A DNA stretch of 64,000 nt, taken from positions 62,001 through 126,000 of the forward strand of contig NZ_JABBKX010000005.1 of NCBI RefSeq assembly GCF_012927745.1, written 5' to 3'. Each line of letters starts with the position of its first letter. The stretch's first letter is position 1. The translations under genes were made by a program, and so were the position numbers. Below the pieces are notes generated by a model, which saw nothing but the letters and a program-made list of their open reading frames with translations, made no database searches and had not been told where the DNA came from. The stretch comes from Neoroseomonas marina (GTDB lineage: Bacteria; Pseudomonadota; Alphaproteobacteria; Acetobacterales; Acetobacteraceae). Shown piece by piece: positions 43,738-55,451 of the stretch.

Positions 43738-45143
43738 CGTCTCTCCTCGCGTCGCCGCGCTTCTTCCGCCGCCCGCTGCTCGGACGTCAGGTTTTCCCGC
43801 CGCGTCGCTTCCTGGATGTCCCGCGCGCGAAGGCGCGACGGCCCCGGGGGCAGGTGCGGCTCCGCCCGCAGGGCCAGCATGCGGGCCGTGGCGAAGTCGC
43901 TCAACAGCATGGCTTCCTCGGCCAGCGCAAGGTCCGCCCCGGCCACGTTCCCGCGACGGCCCCGGGCGGTGGCGAGCAGGCGCCAGATGAAGGCGGCCTC
44001 CGGGTCGCGGGCCAGCGCGGCCTCGATCTCCCGTTCCGCCAGGGCAAGGGATTGCGGGTCCCCCGCCTCGGTCAACGCCCGGCCATAGGCGGCGCGGATC
44101 AGCGGTTCCTGGGGCGCGATGCGCGCGGCCGCGGCATAGGGGGCGAAGGAATCGCGGATCCGTCCGCTTTCGAACAGGATCTGGCCCTTGAGCTCGAGCA
44201 GGTAGGGATCGGTCGGCGCCTGGCGGATCAGCCCGTCGATCAGCGCGACGGCTTCCGCCCGCCGCCCGGACCGATGCAAGGCGACGGCCCGGGCATAGCG
44301 CGCCGGCGCCGCGGCATCGGCGGCATTGTAACGCGCGAGCGTGGTCGCCGGAGGATCGAGGAAGCCGTCCAGCTTCGCCCGGACCATGGCGTAGCGTGCC
44401 GCGATGGCCGGCGGCACGGGCCGGTCCGTGTCGCCCAGCCGCGCCGCCTGTTCCCGCACGAAGTCGAGCCGGTCGCGCGACAATGGGTGCGTCTGCAGAT
44501 AGGGATCCTGGCGGGAAATCTGGAGATTCTCCTGCTCCAGCAGCCGTTCCAGCAGGTTCGCGAGGCCAAGGGGCGACCAGCCGGTGCGGACCAGCAGCCC
44601 CATCGCGGCCTGGTCGGCGGCCTGCTCCTGGGCCCGGGTGAAGGCCAGGAGTTCCCGCAGGGCCAGGTTCTGGCCGGCCATGGCAATCCCCATCCCGGCC
44701 TCGGCGCCGCCGCGTCCGCCCCCGGCCGCTGCCGCGGCCCCGCCCAGCAGCAGGGCCGCGACCTGCCGGATCATGGCCGCACGCAGTTCCTCGGGCAGGC
44801 GGGAGACGTGCCCGCCGACGATGTGGCCGGTCTCGTGGGCCAGGACGCCGGCGAATTCGGCGGCGCTGTCCGTCTGCTGGATCACACCGGTGTGGACGAA
44901 CAGCCGGTTGCCGGTCGTGACGAAGGCGTTTATGGCCCAGGCCTGCAGGAGCGTGATGCGGATCGACGCCGGGTCCAGCCCCGCCTCCCGGAACAGGGGA
45001 TGCGCGATGGCCCGGACCAGGGCCTCGGTTTCCGCATCCCGCACCGTGACCACCCGCGCCTGGCCCTGGGCCTGCGCGGCAGGAGGGGCCAGGACCAGCG
45101 GCATGAGCACAAGGACGACCAGGAGCGCCAGCGCCTTCCGCAT
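43734..45143 (-). CDS. Periplasmic M48 metalloprotease with TPR tail (BepA-like)
   Basis: The 469-aa protein has a signal peptide (MRKALALLVVLVLMPLVLAPPAAQAQ). The M48 zinc site HETGH lies in VLAHETGHIVGGH, with the third ligand in the EQAAD helix. A C-terminal TPR-like part (residues about 280-430: AVALIDGLIRQAPTDPYLLELKGQILF) follows. The layout is that of BepA/YfgC, which degrades or assists outer-membrane proteins. The start is divergent from, and touches, the GGT-like gene. It leads the operon with the ScsC-like and MBL genes. Confidence 0.88.
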   Translation of the reverse strand: MRKALALLVVLVLMPLVLAPPAAQAQGQARVVTVRDAETEALVRAIAHPLFREAGLDPASIRITLLQAWAINAFVTTGNRLFVHTGVIQQTDSAAEFAGVLAHETGHIVGGHVSRLPEELRAAMIRQVAALLLGGAAAAAGGGRGGAEAGMGIAMAGQNLALRELLAFTRAQEQAADQAAMGLLVRTGWSPLGLANLLERLLEQENLQISRQDPYLQTHPLSRDRLDFVREQAARLGDTDRPVPPAIAARYAMVRAKLDGFLDPPATTLARYNAADAAAPARYARAVALHRSGRRAEAVALIDGLIRQAPTDPYLLELKGQILFESGRIRDSFAPYAAAARIAPQEPLIRAAYGRALTEAGDPQSLALAEREIEAALARDPEAAFIWRLLATARGRRGNVAGADLALAEEAMLLSDFATARMLALRAEPHLPPGPSRLRARDIQEATRRENLTSEQRAAEEARRREERR

Positions 45144-46515
45144 GGGCGCGAGCCTAGACCACCCGGAGCCCCGGCGCGAACGGCGCGGCGGGGCGGTGGC
45201 CCTGGTGCTCGCCGCCGCGGCGCTGCTGCCGGGCTGCTCCTCCATCATGCCGTCCTTCGTGCGCGGGCCGTCGGTGCCGATGGGCACGCCGGGCTTCGTC
45301 AGCGGCTTCTTCGGGGGCGTGGCGACCGAGGAACCCCGTGCGGCGATCGTGTCGCGGGACATCCTGTCGGCCGGCGGGTCGGCGGTGGACGCGGCCGTGG
45401 CCGGCGCCTTCGCGCTGTCCGTCACCCTGCCCTCCCGCGCCGGGCTCGGCGGCGGCGGGGCCTGCATCGTCTACAACAACCGCCGGCGCGAGGTGGAGGC
45501 GGTGGCCTTCCCCGCCGGGGCGCGCAGCGTGCCGCCGCAGGGGGCCGATCGCCCGGCGGCCGTGCCGATGATGGCGCGGGGCCTCTACCTCCTGCACACG
45601 CGCGGGGGGCGCCTGCGGTTCGAGCAGCTCGTCCGCCCCGCCGAGGATCTGGCCCGTTTCGGCACCGAGGTCAGCCGCGCGCTGACCGACGACCTCGCGG
45701 CAGTGGCCGCGCCGCTCCTCAACGACCCCAACGCCCGGGCGGTGTTCGGCGCACCGGGCGGCGGGCCGCTCCGCCCCGGGGACCGCATCACGCAGCTCGA
45801 CCTCGGCGCGACGCTCGCGCAGATGCGCACGGGCGGCGTCGGCGAGCTGTACCAGGGCGGGCTGTCGGACCGCTTCGCGGACGGATCGGTCATCGCGGGC
45901 GGCGGCGTGACGCAGGACGAACTTCGCGCCGCCCGTGCCCAGGTCGTCGCGACCGAGCGCGTGGATGTCAGCATCGACAGCGTCTTCTTCCTGCCCGGCG
46001 CCGTCGATGGCGGCGCGGGCACGGCGCAGGCCTTCCAGGCGGTCATGGCCGGGCAGCCGGCGCTGCCGCCCGTCGGCGCGCCGGTCGGCGCGTCCACCAC
46101 GCTGATCACGATGGATCAGGAAGGCAACGCGGTCACCTGCGCCTTCAGCATGAACAACCTGTTCGGCACGGGCCGCGTGGTGCCGGGGACGGGCATCCTG
46201 CTCGCCGCCGCGCCGGGGATCGGCAACGTGCCGCCCGCGCCTCTCGCGGTGGCACTGGCGACGAACCGCGACCGGCGGTCCTTCCGGGCCGCGGCCGCAG
46301 GGTCGGGCCAGTACGCCGCCGGTGCCGCAGCGGGGGCGACGATGGCCGCCGCGCTGCGCCGCGTCGCGCCGGGTGACATGTTCACCGCCGTGCCCGATCC
46401 GGGCCGCGGCATGGTCATCGCCTGCCCGTCCTACGCGCCGGGGTCGAACGCGTCCTGCATCGGCACCGCGGATCCGCGCGGCACGGGCGTGTCGATCGGG
46501 ACCTTCGGGCGGTGA
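45142..46515 (+). CDS. Gamma-glutamyltransferase-like lipoprotein
   Basis: The 457-aa protein resembles gamma-glutamyltransferase: AIVSRDILSAGGSAVDAAVAGAFALS and GLGGGGACIVYN at the N-terminus, and STTLITMDQEGNAVTC with MNNLFGTGRVVPGTGILL in the small-subunit region. The classical TTHxS nucleophile is replaced by STTLI, so Ser or Thr one place along may act. A lipobox (LLPGC) follows a basic n-region when the ATG at 45142 is used. A GTG at 45196 is the alternative and would lose the basic residues. The start overlaps that of the divergent M48 gene. Confidence 0.82.
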   Translation: MGASLDHPEPRRERRGGAVALVLAAAALLPGCSSIMPSFVRGPSVPMGTPGFVSGFFGGVATEEPRAAIVSRDILSAGGSAVDAAVAGAFALSVTLPSRAGLGGGGACIVYNNRRREVEAVAFPAGARSVPPQGADRPAAVPMMARGLYLLHTRGGRLRFEQLVRPAEDLARFGTEVSRALTDDLAAVAAPLLNDPNARAVFGAPGGGPLRPGDRITQLDLGATLAQMRTGGVGELYQGGLSDRFADGSVIAGGGVTQDELRAARAQVVATERVDVSIDSVFFLPGAVDGGAGTAQAFQAVMAGQPALPPVGAPVGASTTLITMDQEGNAVTCAFSMNNLFGTGRVVPGTGILLAAAPGIGNVPPAPLAVALATNRDRRSFRAAAAGSGQYAAGAAAGATMAAALRRVAPGDMFTAVPDPGRGMVIACPSYAPGSNASCIGTADPRGTGVSIGTFGR

Positions 46516-47678
46516 AGGTCGGGCGCGCGGCCGACGCGCCGCCCTTCCTCGTCATGGACGTGATCGCGGCCGCCAATGCGCGCGCCGCGAGCCTGCCGCC
46601 GGGCGCGCCCGGCATCCTGCGCATGGAGGTCGGCCAGCCCGGCACCGGCGCGCCGCGCGGCGCGCGGGAGGCCGCGATCCGCGCCCTGCAGGACGCCCAT
46701 CCGATGGGCTACACGGAAGCCTTCGGCCTGCGGTCGCTGCGCGCACGCATCGCGCGGCACTACCGCGACCATTACGGCGCCGAGGTGCCAGAATCGCGCA
46801 TCGCGGTGACGGTCGGCGCCTCGGGCGCCTTTCCCCTCGCCTTCCTCGCGGCCTTCGATCCGGGCGACCGGGTGGCGATGGCCGCGCCCTTCTACCCGCC
46901 CTATGCGAACATCCTGACCGCGCTCGGCATGCAGCCTGTGCTGCTGCCCTGCGATGCGACCACGCGCTTCCAGCCGACGCTCGCGATGCTGGAGAAGATG
47001 GATTCGCGGCCCGAGGGGCTCATCGTCGCGAGTCCCTGCAACCCGGCCGGCACCATGCTCTCGCCGGCCGAGCTGCAGGCGATTGCGCGCTGGTGCCACG
47101 CGCATGGCGTCCGGCTGATCAGCGACGAGATCTATCACGGCCTGACCTGGGGCACGGTCGAGGAGAGCACCGCGGCCGCGGTCAGCCCCAGCGCGGTGGT
47201 GGTGAACTCCTTCTCGAAATACTGGTCCATGACGGGCTGGCGCATCGGCTGGCTGGTGCTGCCCGAGGACCTGGTCCGCCCGGTCGAATGCCTGGCGCAG
47301 AACATGTTCATCAGCGCCCCGCATGTCGCGCAGATCGCGGCCGAGGCGGCGATGGACTGCGTCGCGGAGCTCGAGGCGAACAAGGCGGCCTATGCGCGCA
47401 GCCGCGCCGCCCTGCTGGACGGGCTGCCGAAGGCGGGCTTCACACAGATCGCGGCGGCCGACGGCGCCTTCTACCTGTGGTGCGACGTCGGCCACCTGAC
47501 CAACGACAGCGCCGCCTTCTGCGCCGAGATGCTGGAACATGCCGGCATCGCGGCGACCACGGGGCTCGATTTCGACCGTGACCGCGGCAGCCGCTTCCTG
47601 CGCTTCTCCTATTGCGGGCCGGAGGCGGACATGACGGCCGCGCCCGGGCGGCTCGCGACCTGGCTGAAGCGCGCCTGA
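46512..47678 (+). CDS. PLP-dependent aminotransferase, class I/II
   Basis: The 388-aa enzyme starts with GTG overlapping the GGT-like stop (GTGA). Fold-type I marks are present: GYTEAFGLRSLRARIARHY, ASPCNPAGTMLS (Asn of the cofactor loop), ISDEIYHGL (Asp), the Schiff-base Lys in NSFSKYWSMTGWRIGW around residue 235, and RFSYCGP with the C-terminal Arg. It should transaminate an aromatic or branched amino acid. Coupling to a gamma-glutamyl enzyme suggests a shared amino-acid substrate. Confidence 0.9.
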   Translation: MKVGRAADAPPFLVMDVIAAANARAASLPPGAPGILRMEVGQPGTGAPRGAREAAIRALQDAHPMGYTEAFGLRSLRARIARHYRDHYGAEVPESRIAVTVGASGAFPLAFLAAFDPGDRVAMAAPFYPPYANILTALGMQPVLLPCDATTRFQPTLAMLEKMDSRPEGLIVASPCNPAGTMLSPAELQAIARWCHAHGVRLISDEIYHGLTWGTVEESTAAAVSPSAVVVNSFSKYWSMTGWRIGWLVLPEDLVRPVECLAQNMFISAPHVAQIAAEAAMDCVAELEANKAAYARSRAALLDGLPKAGFTQIAAADGAFYLWCDVGHLTNDSAAFCAEMLEHAGIAATTGLDFDRDRGSRFLRFSYCGPEADMTAAPGRLATWLKRA

Positions 47679-47685
47679 AGGCAGG

Positions 47686-48036
47686 CTACAGCCCCCAATG
47701 CGCGTTGCTGTCGGCCGGCGCCTGGTCGCGCCGCTCGGTCATGCCGTAATCGCGGATGACGCCCGCCACGCGCAGCCGGTAGCCGGCGAAGACTCCCTCG
47801 CGGCCCGATTTCTGCGCGCCGCGATGGCCCGCATGGCAACGCCAGTTCCGCACCGCTTCCTCGTTCTCCCAGAAGGACAGGGAGAGCAGCTTCGACGGGC
47901 TGGTGATGCTGCGGAAGCGCTCCACGGCGATGAAGCCCGGCTGCTTCTCGAGTTCCGCCCGCATGGTCGCGGCGATCGCGAGATAGTCATCCTCCCGCCC
48001 GGCAGCCGGTTCGACCTCGAAGATGATGGCGATCAT
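47686..48036 (-). CDS. Antibiotic biosynthesis monooxygenase (ABM) domain protein
   Basis: The 116-aa protein has the ABM/dimeric ferredoxin-like fold: MIAIIFEVEPAAGREDDYL, FIAVERFRSITSPSKLLSLSFWENEEAV, and GYRLRVAGVIRDYG. Members are small dimeric monooxygenases or heme-handling enzymes. AGGGT seven bases before the ATG at 48036 favours it over the ATG at 48051. It diverges from the ArsR-MFS pair with about 80 bases between. Confidence 0.85.
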   Translation of the reverse strand: MIAIIFEVEPAAGREDDYLAIAATMRAELEKQPGFIAVERFRSITSPSKLLSLSFWENEEAVRNWRCHAGHRGAQKSGREGVFAGYRLRVAGVIRDYGMTERRDQAPADSNAHWGL

Positions 48037-48119
48037 GGCGTTACCCTGCATGGCGCGTGGCGACGAATGCTTCGGCCTGGGCCGAAGCGCATCGCGCCAA
48101 ACGGGGATAGCATCCCCGC

Positions 48120-48833
48120 ATGACCGATCCCACCGCCCCAGGCCCCCTCGCCGCCATCGCCGCGCTGATGGCCGACCCGGCCCGCGCGCGCATGCTCGCC
48201 GCCCTGATGGGGGGCGAGGCGCTGACCGCCGGCGAGCTCGCGCGCGTGGCCGGCGTCACGGCGGCCACGGCGAGCGGGCATCTCGCGCGGCTGAGCGAAG
48301 GCGGGCTCGTCCTCGTCCATGCCCAGGGCCGGCATCGCTACCACCGGCTGGCGTCGGAGCAGGTGGCGGCGGCGATCGAGACACTTGGCGGCCTCGCCGC
48401 CGAGATCGCGCCGGCACGGAGCTGGAAGCACGGAGAGACCGCGCGCCAGGCACGGCTCTGCTGGAACCACCTCGCCGGGCGGCTCGGCGTCACCCTGCAT
48501 GAAAGGCTGACCGGCGAGGGGCTGCTGCGCCCGGTGCCCGGCGGTTGGGATGCCGTGCCGGAGGCGCGCGCACGCCTGAGCGCAACAGGCGTCGACCTCG
48601 ACCGGGCCGATGCCGCGCCGCGCTTCGCCTGCGACTGCATGGACTGGTCGGAGCGCCGCCCGCATCTCGCCGGCGGGCTCGGGCGGGAAATCGCCAGCGC
48701 CTGGATCGCCCGCGGCTGGCTGCGCCGGCTGCCCGCCGCAGGGGAAGGCGACATCCTCGCGCGCCGCCGCGTCGAGCTCACGCCCGCGGGGCGGCGGGGG
48801 CTGAAGGACGCGATCGGCCTCGAGACCGCATGA
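48120..48833 (+). CDS. ArsR-type winged-helix regulator with C-terminal domain
   Basis: The 237-aa regulator has an ArsR winged helix at residues about 8-80 (DPARARMLAALMGGEALTAGELARVAGVTAATASGHLARL, then LVHAQGRHRYHRLA as the wing). A larger C-terminal domain follows with FACDCMDWSERRPHLAGGLG, including a CDC motif that could bind a metal or other thiophilic ligand. It is coupled by ATGA to an MFS gene, so it probably controls that exporter. The short intergenic region in front holds its likely operator. Confidence 0.88.
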   Translation: MTDPTAPGPLAAIAALMADPARARMLAALMGGEALTAGELARVAGVTAATASGHLARLSEGGLVLVHAQGRHRYHRLASEQVAAAIETLGGLAAEIAPARSWKHGETARQARLCWNHLAGRLGVTLHERLTGEGLLRPVPGGWDAVPEARARLSATGVDLDRADAAPRFACDCMDWSERRPHLAGGLGREIASAWIARGWLRRLPAAGEGDILARRRVELTPAGRRGLKDAIGLETA

Positions 48834-50050
48834 CCCCTGCCGTCGCACTGATGGCGGCGCTCGCCGCCATGACGGGTTTGTCGCAGTTCCATCGCGCCGC
48901 GCTCGGCGTGGTCGCGCCCGACCTGATCGCGGACCTTGCGCTGACGCCCGCGGTGCTCGGCGCGGCGAACGGGGTGTTCTTCGGCGCGCTGCTGGTCGCG
49001 CAGGTGCCGGTGGGCGTGGCGCTCGACCGCGCGGGGCCGCGGCGGACGGTGGGGGCGCTCACCGGGATCGCGGTGGTCGGCGCCGCGCTGCAGGCCTTCG
49101 CGACGGATGGGGCGAGCCTGCTCGCGGCGCGATTCCTGATCGGCATCGGCTGCGGCGCGTCCTTCATGGCGGCGGTGGTGCTGTGTGCGCGTTGGCATCA
49201 GGGGCCGGCGATGACGCTCGCGCTCAGCCGCGTCTTCGCGCTGTCGCAGATGGGCATCCTGCTCGCGGGGGCGCCGCTGGCCGCGGTCGCCGAATGGGTG
49301 GGCTGGCGTGGGGCCCTCGGGGCATCCGCCGTGCTGACGGCGGCATGCTGGGGCATCTGGTGGCGGCTGGTGTGGGACGACCCGCCGGACCGTCCGCCGC
49401 CGATCCGGCGGGCCGAGACCCTGCGCGAAGCCCTCGCGGGCCAGGTGTCGATCTGGCGCCTGCCGGGGTTGCCGCGGGTGCTGTCCATGCACCTCGTCGC
49501 CTATGCGGCGGCGGCGACGGTGCTCGGGCTCTGGGCCGGCCCCTACCTGGCGGACGTCCACCGCCTGGACGCCGCCGGGCGCGGATGGGTGCTCGGGGCG
49601 ATGGGCATCGCGATGCCGGTGGGTCTGCTGATGGTCGGGCCGCTCGAGCGATCGGTGGGCAGCCGGCGGCCGATCGTCACCGCGGGCGCCGCGCTGTCCG
49701 CCGCGACGCTGCTCGGTCTCGCGCTCTGGCCGGGGGCGCCGTTGTCCGCCGCGGTGGCGCTGCTGGTGCTGCTCGTGCTCTTTTCAGCCTATCCGATCCT
49801 GGTGGTGGCCGAAGGACGATCGCTGTTCCCCGATCACCTGGTCGGGCGCGGCGCGACCACGGTGAACCTCGCGCAGGTGCTGGGGTCGGCGTTGCTGCCG
49901 CTGCTCGTCGGGGCGGTGGTCGGGCTGTTCCCCGAGGAAGCCGGCGGCGTGCGGCCGGAAGCGGCATACCGCGCGGGCTTCGGGGCGATCGCGGCATGCC
50001 TTCTCGCCGGCCTCGCCGGATGGCTGCTGCTGCCACGGCCGCGGGACTGA
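48830..50050 (+). CDS. MFS transporter
   Basis: The 406-aa protein has twelve hydrophobic segments. The MFS loop motif appears as VPVGVALDRAGPRRTVG between spans 2 and 3. A central loop follows span 6 (WDDPPDRPPPIRRAETLR). Its ATG overlaps the ArsR stop. It may export a compound sensed by that regulator. Substrate not evident. The tail of the protein (LLLPRPRD) is short. Confidence 0.88.
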   Translation: MTPAVALMAALAAMTGLSQFHRAALGVVAPDLIADLALTPAVLGAANGVFFGALLVAQVPVGVALDRAGPRRTVGALTGIAVVGAALQAFATDGASLLAARFLIGIGCGASFMAAVVLCARWHQGPAMTLALSRVFALSQMGILLAGAPLAAVAEWVGWRGALGASAVLTAACWGIWWRLVWDDPPDRPPPIRRAETLREALAGQVSIWRLPGLPRVLSMHLVAYAAAATVLGLWAGPYLADVHRLDAAGRGWVLGAMGIAMPVGLLMVGPLERSVGSRRPIVTAGAALSAATLLGLALWPGAPLSAAVALLVLLVLFSAYPILVVAEGRSLFPDHLVGRGATTVNLAQVLGSALLPLLVGAVVGLFPEEAGGVRPEAAYRAGFGAIAACLLAGLAGWLLLPRPRD

Positions 50051-50205
50051 TGGCAAGGCGCGATCTGCCGCGCCACCGTCAAGTCCCGGTCACGATCCCG
50101 ATGTGAAACACGTCACACACGCGGGCGCTCCGCGCTGGCAGGGTTCGGCCGCGATCCACGGGATCGCAGCCCAGATCCGCGACCAGATCAGAGAGGATTC
50201 CAGCC

Positions 50206-50508
50206 ATGCGCCTGACCCCTGCGCTCGGCCTGCTTGCCGTGCTCGCCGCCGGCCCCGCCTTCGCCCAGTCGGCGACGCCCATCGGCGTCGCGGAATGCGA
50301 CGACTTCCTGACCAAGTACGACCAGTGCCTCAACACCAACGTCCCGGCGGCGAACCGCGCGCAGGTCGGCGCGGCGGTGACGCAGATGCGGGATTCGTGG
50401 CGTCAGATGGCGCAGAACCCGCAGACCCGCCCGATGCTGGGTCCGCAGTGCACGCAGATGGCGCAGCAGATGGCGCAGTCGATGTCCGCCTACAACTGCC
50501 GCTTCTGA
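50206..50508 (+). CDS. Small secreted cysteine-containing protein (100 aa)
   Basis: The 100-aa product has a clear signal peptide (MRLTPALGLLAVLAAGPAFA) and a mature part with four cysteines (AECDDF, DQCLN, GPQCTQ, YNCRF) that could form two disulfides. The middle is rich in Gln and Met. I recognise no family. It is a single-gene unit about 150 bases after the MFS gene and ends in a strong shared hairpin. Confidence 0.8.
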   Translation: MRLTPALGLLAVLAAGPAFAQSATPIGVAECDDFLTKYDQCLNTNVPAANRAQVGAAVTQMRDSWRQMAQNPQTRPMLGPQCTQMAQQMAQSMSAYNCRF

Positions 50509-50514
50509 GCCGGA

Positions 50515-50548
50515 GCGCGGGCCGCGTTCAGACGCGCGCGGCCCGCGC
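50515..50548. terminator. Bidirectional hairpin between convergent genes
   Basis: A perfect 12-bp stem (GCGCGGGCCGCG with its complement) encloses a 10-base loop, starting 7 bases after the 100-aa gene and extending 21 bases into the 3' end of the opposite nitronate-type gene. Without a T-run it may act through Rho or as a shared 3' structure. Confidence 0.55.
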
Positions 50549-51484
50549 GATCGCCGCTTCCGCCTCGCGCACCACGCATTCCACGACCGCCGCCGCAGGC
50601 GGGATGTCGTGAATGAGGGCGGACGCCTCTCCCACGATCACGCCGGCGACGTCGAAATCGCCCCGCGCACGCGCCACGGCGTAGTCGGCAGCGACCTCCT
50701 CGGCATGCTCCTGCATCTCGGCCTCGCGGCCGAGCCAGCGTTCGGTCGTCGCGTTGCGCAGCACGCGCCCGGTATAGGGCGCCGGCCAGACGTTCTTGCG
50801 CGCGATGTCGAAGACGATGGAGCGCACGGTCTCGCCCGGCCCGGCGGCGACGGCACGGGCCTTGGCGCGCGGATCGATGTCGGCTTCCTCGGTGACGTAG
50901 AAGCGCGTGCCCATCATCACGCCCTCGGCGCCGTACGTCATCGCCGCGGCGAGGCCGCGTCCATCGGCGATGCCACCCGCGGCGACGACCGGGATATCGG
51001 GGCAGGCCTCGACCACCAGCGGCAGCAGCGTCGTCAGCGGCAGGGACTGGCCATGGCCGCCGGCCTCGGTGCCCTGGGCCACGATGACGCCGGCGCCGGC
51101 CTCCATCGCCTCATGCGCCTGCGCCACGGTCTGCACCTGGCAGATCAGCGTCGCACCCGCCTCGTGGATCTCCCGGGCGAAGGGCCGCGGGTCGCCGAAG
51201 GACAGCATCACCGCCGCCGGCCCACGAGCGAGCGCCTGGCCGAGCAGCGCGGGCTGCTTCGCGAGGCTCCAGGTGATGAAGCCGCAGCCGACGCGCGCAT
51301 TGCCCGCGGCATCGAAGGCGCGGCCGAGCCAGGGCCCGTCCCCGTAGCCGCCGCCGATGAGGCCGAGGCCGCCCGCCTGGCTGACCGCGGCGGCGAGACG
51401 TCCGCCGGCCACGTAGTCCATCGGCGCGAGGAGGACCGGATGCTCGATGCCGAGCCGCTCGGTCAGGCGGTTGCGGAAGGGCAT
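50528..51484 (-). CDS. Nitronate monooxygenase-type flavoprotein, first of two
   Basis: The 318-aa TIM-barrel protein has FMN-binding motifs of the nitronate monooxygenase/2-nitropropane dioxygenase family: LLAPMDYVAGG, the GTEAGGHGQSLP loop, VVAAGGIADGRGLAAAMTYGAEGVMMGTRF. The enzyme oxidises alkyl nitronates, though many homologues have other roles. Its partner paralogue lies just upstream on the same strand. Confidence 0.88.
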   Translation of the reverse strand: MPFRNRLTERLGIEHPVLLAPMDYVAGGRLAAAVSQAGGLGLIGGGYGDGPWLGRAFDAAGNARVGCGFITWSLAKQPALLGQALARGPAAVMLSFGDPRPFAREIHEAGATLICQVQTVAQAHEAMEAGAGVIVAQGTEAGGHGQSLPLTTLLPLVVEACPDIPVVAAGGIADGRGLAAAMTYGAEGVMMGTRFYVTEEADIDPRAKARAVAAGPGETVRSIVFDIARKNVWPAPYTGRVLRNATTERWLGREAEMQEHAEEVAADYAVARARGDFDVAGVIVGEASALIHDIPPAAAVVECVVREAEAAIARAARV

Positions 51485-51508
51485 GGCCGTATCTCCCTCA
51501 CCCCGGCG

Positions 51509-52579
51509 TCACGGTAGCAGGGCGCGGGCTTCGTCCCACAGCCGCGTCGCCAGCGCACCGGCGGGTTCCACGCGGGCGAGCGGAGCGGCCTGGCCGGCCC
51601 ACATCTGCATCGCGCCGGGATCGTTGGCCGCCTCCGCCGCCGCGCGGACCGGGGCATAGAGGGCGCGCTGCACCGGATAGGGCGCCGGGTCCGGATGCGC
51701 GGCGCGGGTCGCCGCATTGGCCACGCCGCGCCCGAGCCGGCCGGTGAAGAGGCGCGTCAGCATCGTGCCCTCGGGTTCCACCGTGCCGAGTGCGTCGGCC
51801 CAGCTGCGATGGATCCCGGCCTCGGGGCAGCGCAGGAAGCCGGTGCCGATCTGCACGGCGCTGGCGCCGAGCGTCAGCGCGGCGGCGATGCCGCGCGCAT
51901 CGGCGATGCCGCCGGTTGCGATCACCGGTACGTCGAGCGCGTCGGCGAAGCGGGGGATCAGGGCCAGGCCGCCGGTGAGCTGCGCCTCGGCCGTCCCGCT
52001 GTCGAAGGCGCCGCGATGTCCGCCCGCTTCCATGCCCTGGGCGACGATGGCATCGGCGCCGGCGGCGACCGCGGCGCGTGCCTCGGCAAGGGTCGTCGCG
52101 GTCGCGAACCACGCGATGCCGCGCGTCTTGGCGTCGGCCACGACCCAGTCGGGGAAGACGCCCATGATCGAGGAGATCGCCGCGGGACCGGCGTCGAGCA
52201 TGGCCCGGCACTGCGCGTCGAAATCGGGCAGGAAGGGGCCGTCCGGGATCCTCGGCCGCGGGCCGATGCCGCCGAGGAAATCGGCCATCGCCGCTTCCCG
52301 TGCCGCGTCGCGCACCGGCGGCGGGTCGGGGATCCAGACATTCATCTGGAAGGCGCCGTTGGATTGGGAGCGTACGGTACGTGCCCAGTCGGTGATCGCC
52401 TCGGGCGTCATCATCAGGGCGCCGACCGCGCCCATGCCGCCGGCGGTCGCGATGGCGGCCGACAGCGCGGGCGCCGGCACCCCGGCCATGGGGGCCAGCA
52501 GGATCGGCAGCCTGAGGCCGAAGCGCTCGCAGAAGGCGGCCGCCCGCGCCGCCTGGGCTCCGATGCCGGTCCGCGCCAT
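51509..52579 (-). CDS. Nitronate monooxygenase-type flavoprotein, second of two
   Basis: The 356-aa protein has the same fold as its neighbour with its own motifs: [32 protein letters not shown] start, [12 protein letters not shown], and [35 protein letters not shown]. The ATG at 52579 has GGGAG seven bases upstream. The ATG at 52600 would add seven residues. It lies 24 bases before the other nitronate-type gene, so the two are an operon. Confidence 0.88.
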   Translation of the reverse strand: MARTGIGAQAARAAAFCERFGLRLPILLAPMAGVPAPALSAAIATAGGMGAVGALMMTPEAITDWARTVRSQSNGAFQMNVWIPDPPPVRDAAREAAMADFLGGIGPRPRIPDGPFLPDFDAQCRAMLDAGPAAISSIMGVFPDWVVADAKTRGIAWFATATTLAEARAAVAAGADAIVAQGMEAGGHRGAFDSGTAEAQLTGGLALIPRFADALDVPVIATGGIADARGIAAALTLGASAVQIGTGFLRCPEAGIHRSWADALGTVEPEGTMLTRLFTGRLGRGVANAATRAAHPDPAPYPVQRALYAPVRAAAEAANDPGAMQMWAGQAAPLARVEPAGALATRLWDEARALLP

Positions 52580-52678
52580 GTCCGTGCTCCCGCTGTCCAT
52601 GGTGCCGGAGGCTAGGCCAGACGAAGCATCACGAAAAACGCTTTGATCCGATGGCTGCGATCGCGGGCAGCGATGTCT

Positions 52679-53557
52679 TCAGGCCGCCACCGCCGGGCGC
52701 CGCCGCGCCTGGTCGAGGAAGGCCGCGAGCGCGCTCGACAGGCGTGCCTCCCGCCGGCGGACGAAGACGGTCTCGACCATCGCCTCGGCGGGCGGCAGGC
52801 GGTGGACGGCAAGGCGCCCCGCCGCCAGCACGCGGGGGACCAGCCGTGCCGGCAGCAGCGTGACCCCGAGCCCCGCTTCGACCGCGCCGAAGATCGCTTC
52901 CAGCGTGCCGAATTCGAGCATGCGCGGGCCGACGACGCCACGGCGGGCGAGCAGCGCCTCGAGCCGCTGGCGGTAGGAGCAGCCGGCGCGGAGCACGATG
53001 ATGCGCATGCCCTCCGGCGCCAGGGCGGACGCTGCGTCGCGGATGCCCGGCGCGGCCATCAGGGCGAGTTCCTCGCGATAGGCGAGTTCGGTCGCGAGGT
53101 CGGCGTGCTCCACCGGCCCGCAGACGAAGGCGCCGTCGACACGTTCGGCGAGCACCTCCTCGACCATCTCCCGCGTCGTGCCGGTGCGCAGCACCAGGTC
53201 GACCTCGGGGAAGGCACGGGCATAGGCGGCGAGCATGGGGGCGAGGTGCATCGCCGCCGTCGTCTCGAGCGAACCGATGGCGAGCGGACCGCGCGGCACG
53301 CCGTCGTCGCGCGCCGCGGCTGCGGCTTCGGCGACGAGACGCTGTGCGCGTTCGGCGTAAGGCAGGAGACGGCGACCGGCGGGCGTGAGCGTGACGCCGC
53401 GCGCATGGCGGTCGAACAGCGGGACGCCGAGCTCGGCCTCGAGCGCCCGGATCCGCGCCGTCACGTTGGACTGGACGGTGTGCAGCTCGGCCGCGGCGCG
53501 GCCCATGCCGCCAAGCCGGGCCACGGCTTCGAAGACGCGAAGGTCTGTGGTGTCCAT
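52679..53557 (-). CDS. LysR-family transcriptional regulator
   Basis: The 292-aa regulator has an N-terminal winged helix (residues 1-60: [35 protein letters not shown]) and a type 2 periplasmic-binding effector domain beyond residue 90. Its ATG lies only about 20 bases from that of rnhB on the other strand. An ATG at 53566 is an alternative. It probably controls the nitronate-type pair, which lies on the same strand downstream of it, or its own promoter, but no direct evidence is visible. Confidence 0.88.
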   Translation of the reverse strand: MDTTDLRVFEAVARLGGMGRAAAELHTVQSNVTARIRALEAELGVPLFDRHARGVTLTPAGRRLLPYAERAQRLVAEAAAAARDDGVPRGPLAIGSLETTAAMHLAPMLAAYARAFPEVDLVLRTGTTREMVEEVLAERVDGAFVCGPVEHADLATELAYREELALMAAPGIRDAASALAPEGMRIIVLRAGCSYRQRLEALLARRGVVGPRMLEFGTLEAIFGAVEAGLGVTLLPARLVPRVLAAGRLAVHRLPPAEAMVETVFVRRREARLSSALAAFLDQARRRPAVAA

Positions 53558-53580
53558 GGCGCCCATGCTACTGCGGCGCC

Positions 53581-55414
<1,834 letters not shown>

Positions 55415-55451
55415 TCGCGCACTGCGGCGTCCAACCGAGGAGGCCCCGCGC

